Positions 13,285-15,479 of a DNA stretch of 15,479 nt are shown piece after piece. How positions within the stretch are numbered: the first letter of the stretch is position 1; the number at the start of each line of letters is the position of its first letter. The notes below the pieces were generated by a model. That model saw only the letters and a list, made by a program, of their open reading frames with translations, had not been told where the DNA came from and searched no databases. The position numbers and the translations under genes are program-made. The stretch lies in contig JAEXZL010000003.1 of NCBI GenBank assembly GCA_023451395.1, positions 1 through 15,479 on the forward strand, read 5' to 3'. This DNA is from Bacillota bacterium (GTDB lineage: Bacteria > Bacillota > Clostridia > Clostridiales > Clostridiaceae).

Positions 13285-14823
13285 TTAATCAACCCTTCTT
13301 ATAATATCTAATACCGAACCATCCCTATATTCTACTACTCCTACGATTTTATCATCAAAGGTAATTTCTTTTGGTATACTAGTATAACTCTCTGCAATTT
13401 TCTTAAGCTCCTCTATAGACTTTAAATTCACTCCAGCCTTTTCTAGCTTCTCCTGCAAATCTTTTCTTCTTGGATTAACGGCAACTCCTCTTTCTGTAAC
13501 AAGCACATCTACTGTTTCTCCTGGAGTAGTAGCTGTTATAACCTTATCCTTTATTATAGGTAGTCTAGCCTTCATGAGATTTGAAACTATTATGGAAAGC
13601 TTAGCACCAGCAGCAGTATCACTATGACCTCCGGATCCACCAAGAATTCTTCCATCAGATCCAGTGGTTACGTTAACATTAAAATCTATATCTATTTCTG
13701 TAGCTCCTAAGATAACCACATCTAGTTTATTTACTACCGCCCCCTTATTATGAGGATTTCCATAAATAGAAGCAGACATTCCTTGATGTCTGGGATTATC
13801 TCTATAGGAGAAAACTGCTTCTATATCAAAGCACTGAACATCCAAAAGACTTTCAAATAAGCCATCCTTGAGCATATCCACTAAATAACCTGTTATACCA
13901 CCAGATGCAAAGCTTCCCTTGATATTATTTTCCTTCATTCTCTCTTTAAGCTCCTTAGCTACCGCTAGAGAGGTCCCCCCTGCTCCAGTCTGAAAGCTCA
14001 TACCTTCCTTAAAAAGGCCTGAAGCCTCAATAACTAAAGCCGCATCTCTGGCTATCTTTAAACCAATAGGATTTCTTGTTATTTTGGTGGTTCCAGAAAC
14101 TATACCCTGGGGATCACCAATTGAATCTACCTTAACCACATGATCTACATATATTTGAGAAATCTCTATTGGGGATGCAGGATAAGGAACAAGATTGTCT
14201 GTTATAGCCACAACTTGTTTTCCATACATGCTATCTGCTACCGCATAACCCAAAGCCCCACAGGCTGATGGTCCCACAACTCCATTTATATTTCCATAGC
14301 AATCTGCAGAGGGTGCTGCCAAAAAGGCCACATCTATTGCTATTTCTCCCTCTTCTATGGCTCTGCTTCTCCCTCCGTGAGTCTGCATAACCACAGGCTT
14401 TTTAAGCTCACCTCTAGAGATAGCCTCTGCCACAGGGCCTGAAATATAGGAAGCATAAATTTTTGTTACCACTCCCGCTCTTATGTGTTCCACCATTGGA
14501 GCATGTACCGGAAAAATTGAGCTTGCTGCTATGGTTAAGTCCTTTATACCCTTTGCAGCAATCTTTTCTATAACCATATTAAGAACAAAATCTCCATTTC
14601 TCAGATGATGATGAAAGGAAAGAGTCATACCATCCCTTATATCTAATACATCAATAGCTTCCTCCAGGGAGGAGAGTAGCTTATTATCACCAGGCTTTAC
14701 AAGCTTTGAAGGCATTGAAATCCTATCCTTTAGCCTCTCACCTATAAACAGGCCTTGGTAGGGTATTACTTTACCATAGCCAGGAATATACTCTGGCAAC
14801 TCTCTTCCAATTGCATTTTTCAC
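13285..14823 (-). CDS. citF: Citrate lyase alpha subunit (citrate CoA-transferase)
   Basis: A 512-residue subunit that swaps acetyl for citryl on the acyl carrier protein of the lyase. Conserved segments are LSFHHHLRNGD (68-78), FQTGAGG (277-283), RDNPRHQGMSASIY (341-354) and GSDGRILGGSGGHSDT (388-403). Length matches the family (~510). The start is a GTG at 14821-14823, read from AGGAGGG about 8 nt upstream; no in-frame ATG sits closer. It begins 12 nt after the citE stop. Confidence 0.96.
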   Translation of the reverse strand: MKNAIGRELPEYIPGYGKVIPYQGLFIGERLKDRISMPSKLVKPGDNKLLSSLEEAIDVLDIRDGMTLSFHHHLRNGDFVLNMVIEKIAAKGIKDLTIAASSIFPVHAPMVEHIRAGVVTKIYASYISGPVAEAISRGELKKPVVMQTHGGRSRAIEEGEIAIDVAFLAAPSADCYGNINGVVGPSACGALGYAVADSMYGKQVVAITDNLVPYPASPIEISQIYVDHVVKVDSIGDPQGIVSGTTKITRNPIGLKIARDAALVIEASGLFKEGMSFQTGAGGTSLAVAKELKERMKENNIKGSFASGGITGYLVDMLKDGLFESLLDVQCFDIEAVFSYRDNPRHQGMSASIYGNPHNKGAVVNKLDVVILGATEIDIDFNVNVTTGSDGRILGGSGGHSDTAAGAKLSIIVSNLMKARLPIIKDKVITATTPGETVDVLVTERGVAVNPRRKDLQEKLEKAGVNLKSIEELKKIAESYTSIPKEITFDDKIVGVVEYRDGSVLDIIRRVD

Positions 14824-14835
14824 AGTGTATCCCTC

Positions 14836-15479
14836 CTATAAAAGCTTTAGCTTCTCTGCTAAGGAAATTACCCCTCTAGCTCTTTCAATAATTGGTGCAT
14901 CTACCATCTTACCATCTACAGAAAATACACCCCTGCCCTCTTTTTCTGCTTTATTAAGCCCTTCAAGAACCCTTAAGGCATGATTTATTTCCTCTCTATT
15001 TGGTGCAAAGGCCTTATGGATTACCTCCACCTGCCTTGGATTTATTGCTGCCTTTCCAGTCATACCCAAGGATTTTCCTTTAAGGGTATCGGCAGCTAGT
15101 CCTTCTAAATCCTCCGTATCTGTAAAAGGAGTATCAATAGCACTTATTTTTCTAGATCTGCACACTGCCGCTATCTTACTTCTAGGGTAAAAGATTTCTT
15201 CACCTTCTTTAGTTCTCTTTATACCCATATCTGCGGTATAATCCTCAGCCCCAAAAAGCACTCCATTTACCCTAGTAGAGCTTTTAATAATTGATTCCAC
15301 AGATGAGACCCCATAGGCACTTTCTATTAAAGGCATAAGTGCTATTGTTCCAAGGGGGAAGCCCTGTTCCCTCTCTACCTCTTCTAGGATTTTTGATGCA
15401 GTAATAACACCCTGCTCCTCAGCCTTGGCTAAAATTATCGTATCTGGTTTAAAAGCTGCAAGAGTCCTTATATCCTTTT
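14836..15479 (-). CDS. citE: Citrate lyase beta subunit CitE (N-terminus outside window)
   Basis: The open frame continues to the window edge, giving 213 visible residues from KDIRTLAAFKPDTIILAK onward. An internal ATG at 15334-15336 is not the start, because the coding match extends well upstream of it. CitE cleaves the citryl thioester to oxaloacetate and acetyl-ACP. Visible family signatures are MPLIESAYGV, GVLFGAEDYTADMG (metal and CoA-thioester site), the AIDTPFTDTEDLEGLAADT segment and the GMTGKAAINPRQVEVIH block. With a family size near 290-310, about 80-95 N-terminal residues lie beyond position 15479, and citD is expected there too. The operon promoter is also outside the window. Confidence 0.94.
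   Translation of the reverse strand, partial: KDIRTLAAFKPDTIILAKAEEQGVITASKILEEVEREQGFPLGTIALMPLIESAYGVSSVESIIKSSTRVNGVLFGAEDYTADMGIKRTKEGEEIFYPRSKIAAVCRSRKISAIDTPFTDTEDLEGLAADTLKGKSLGMTGKAAINPRQVEVIHKAFAPNREEINHALRVLEGLNKAEKEGRGVFSVDGKMVDAPIIERARGVISLAEKLKLL

Overview
The window reads as chromosomal DNA of a low-GC, anaerobic Firmicute of the Clostridium type. Strong AGGAGG ribosome-binding sites stand before almost every gene. Codons are A/T-rich, intergenic DNA is very A/T-rich, and the gene content (PTS enzyme I, a sigma-54 activator, citrate lyase, a chrA/padR pair) fits fermentative clostridia. I cannot name the species. Most genes lie on the minus strand; padR and the regulator-yitT pair are on the plus strand.

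Layout. 1-48 is the last 16 codons of an unidentified, relatively GC-rich plus-strand gene, followed by a strong hairpin that fits best as the chrA terminator. 153-1334 (-) is a two-domain chromate-type transporter, divergent from a small PadR repressor (1460-1765, +). 1817-1846 is a terminator between padR and hisS, next to a degenerate heptanucleotide repeat that runs into the hisS 3' end. 1921-3234 (-) is hisS. 3389-6540 (-) is a three-gene ABC importer operon that resembles the glycerol-3-phosphate (Ugp) type: permease, permease, lipoprotein. It has a well-formed sigma-A promoter and no ATPase gene. 6759-8375 (-) is ptsI, the general PTS enzyme I. 8376-8786 is a control region between divergent genes. 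8787-10793 (+) is a sigma-54 activator with an N-terminal HPr-like domain, followed by a YitT-family membrane protein (10819-11673, +). 11725-15479 (-) is a citrate lyase operon read as citE (cut by the window end), citF, citC, citX.

Main result. The gap between ptsI and the activator gene holds a near-consensus sigma-54 promoter (-24 GG, -12 GC, exactly 10 nt between) pointing at ptsI. Upstream of it, from ptsI's viewpoint, are three copies of one dyad, TGATA-N5-TATCA. Two of these lie in the activator's own 5' untranslated region, and a related dyad covers its likely -10 box. The activator keeps the HPr phospho-histidine (His15), a serine at the regulatory-serine position, and the GAFTGA loop that contacts sigma-54. 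The simplest reading is a local PTS feedback circuit. Enzyme I (or HPr-P/HPr kinase) would set the phosphorylation state of the activator's HPr domain, and the activator would in turn drive ptsI from a sigma-54 promoter while controlling its own gene through the same dyads. The sequence parts are seen directly; the circuit is inference.

Other points: Pho-box-like repeats over the -35 of the ugp-like operon, GATATCTA direct repeats in the padR/chrA gap, and the heptamer array at the hisS end.
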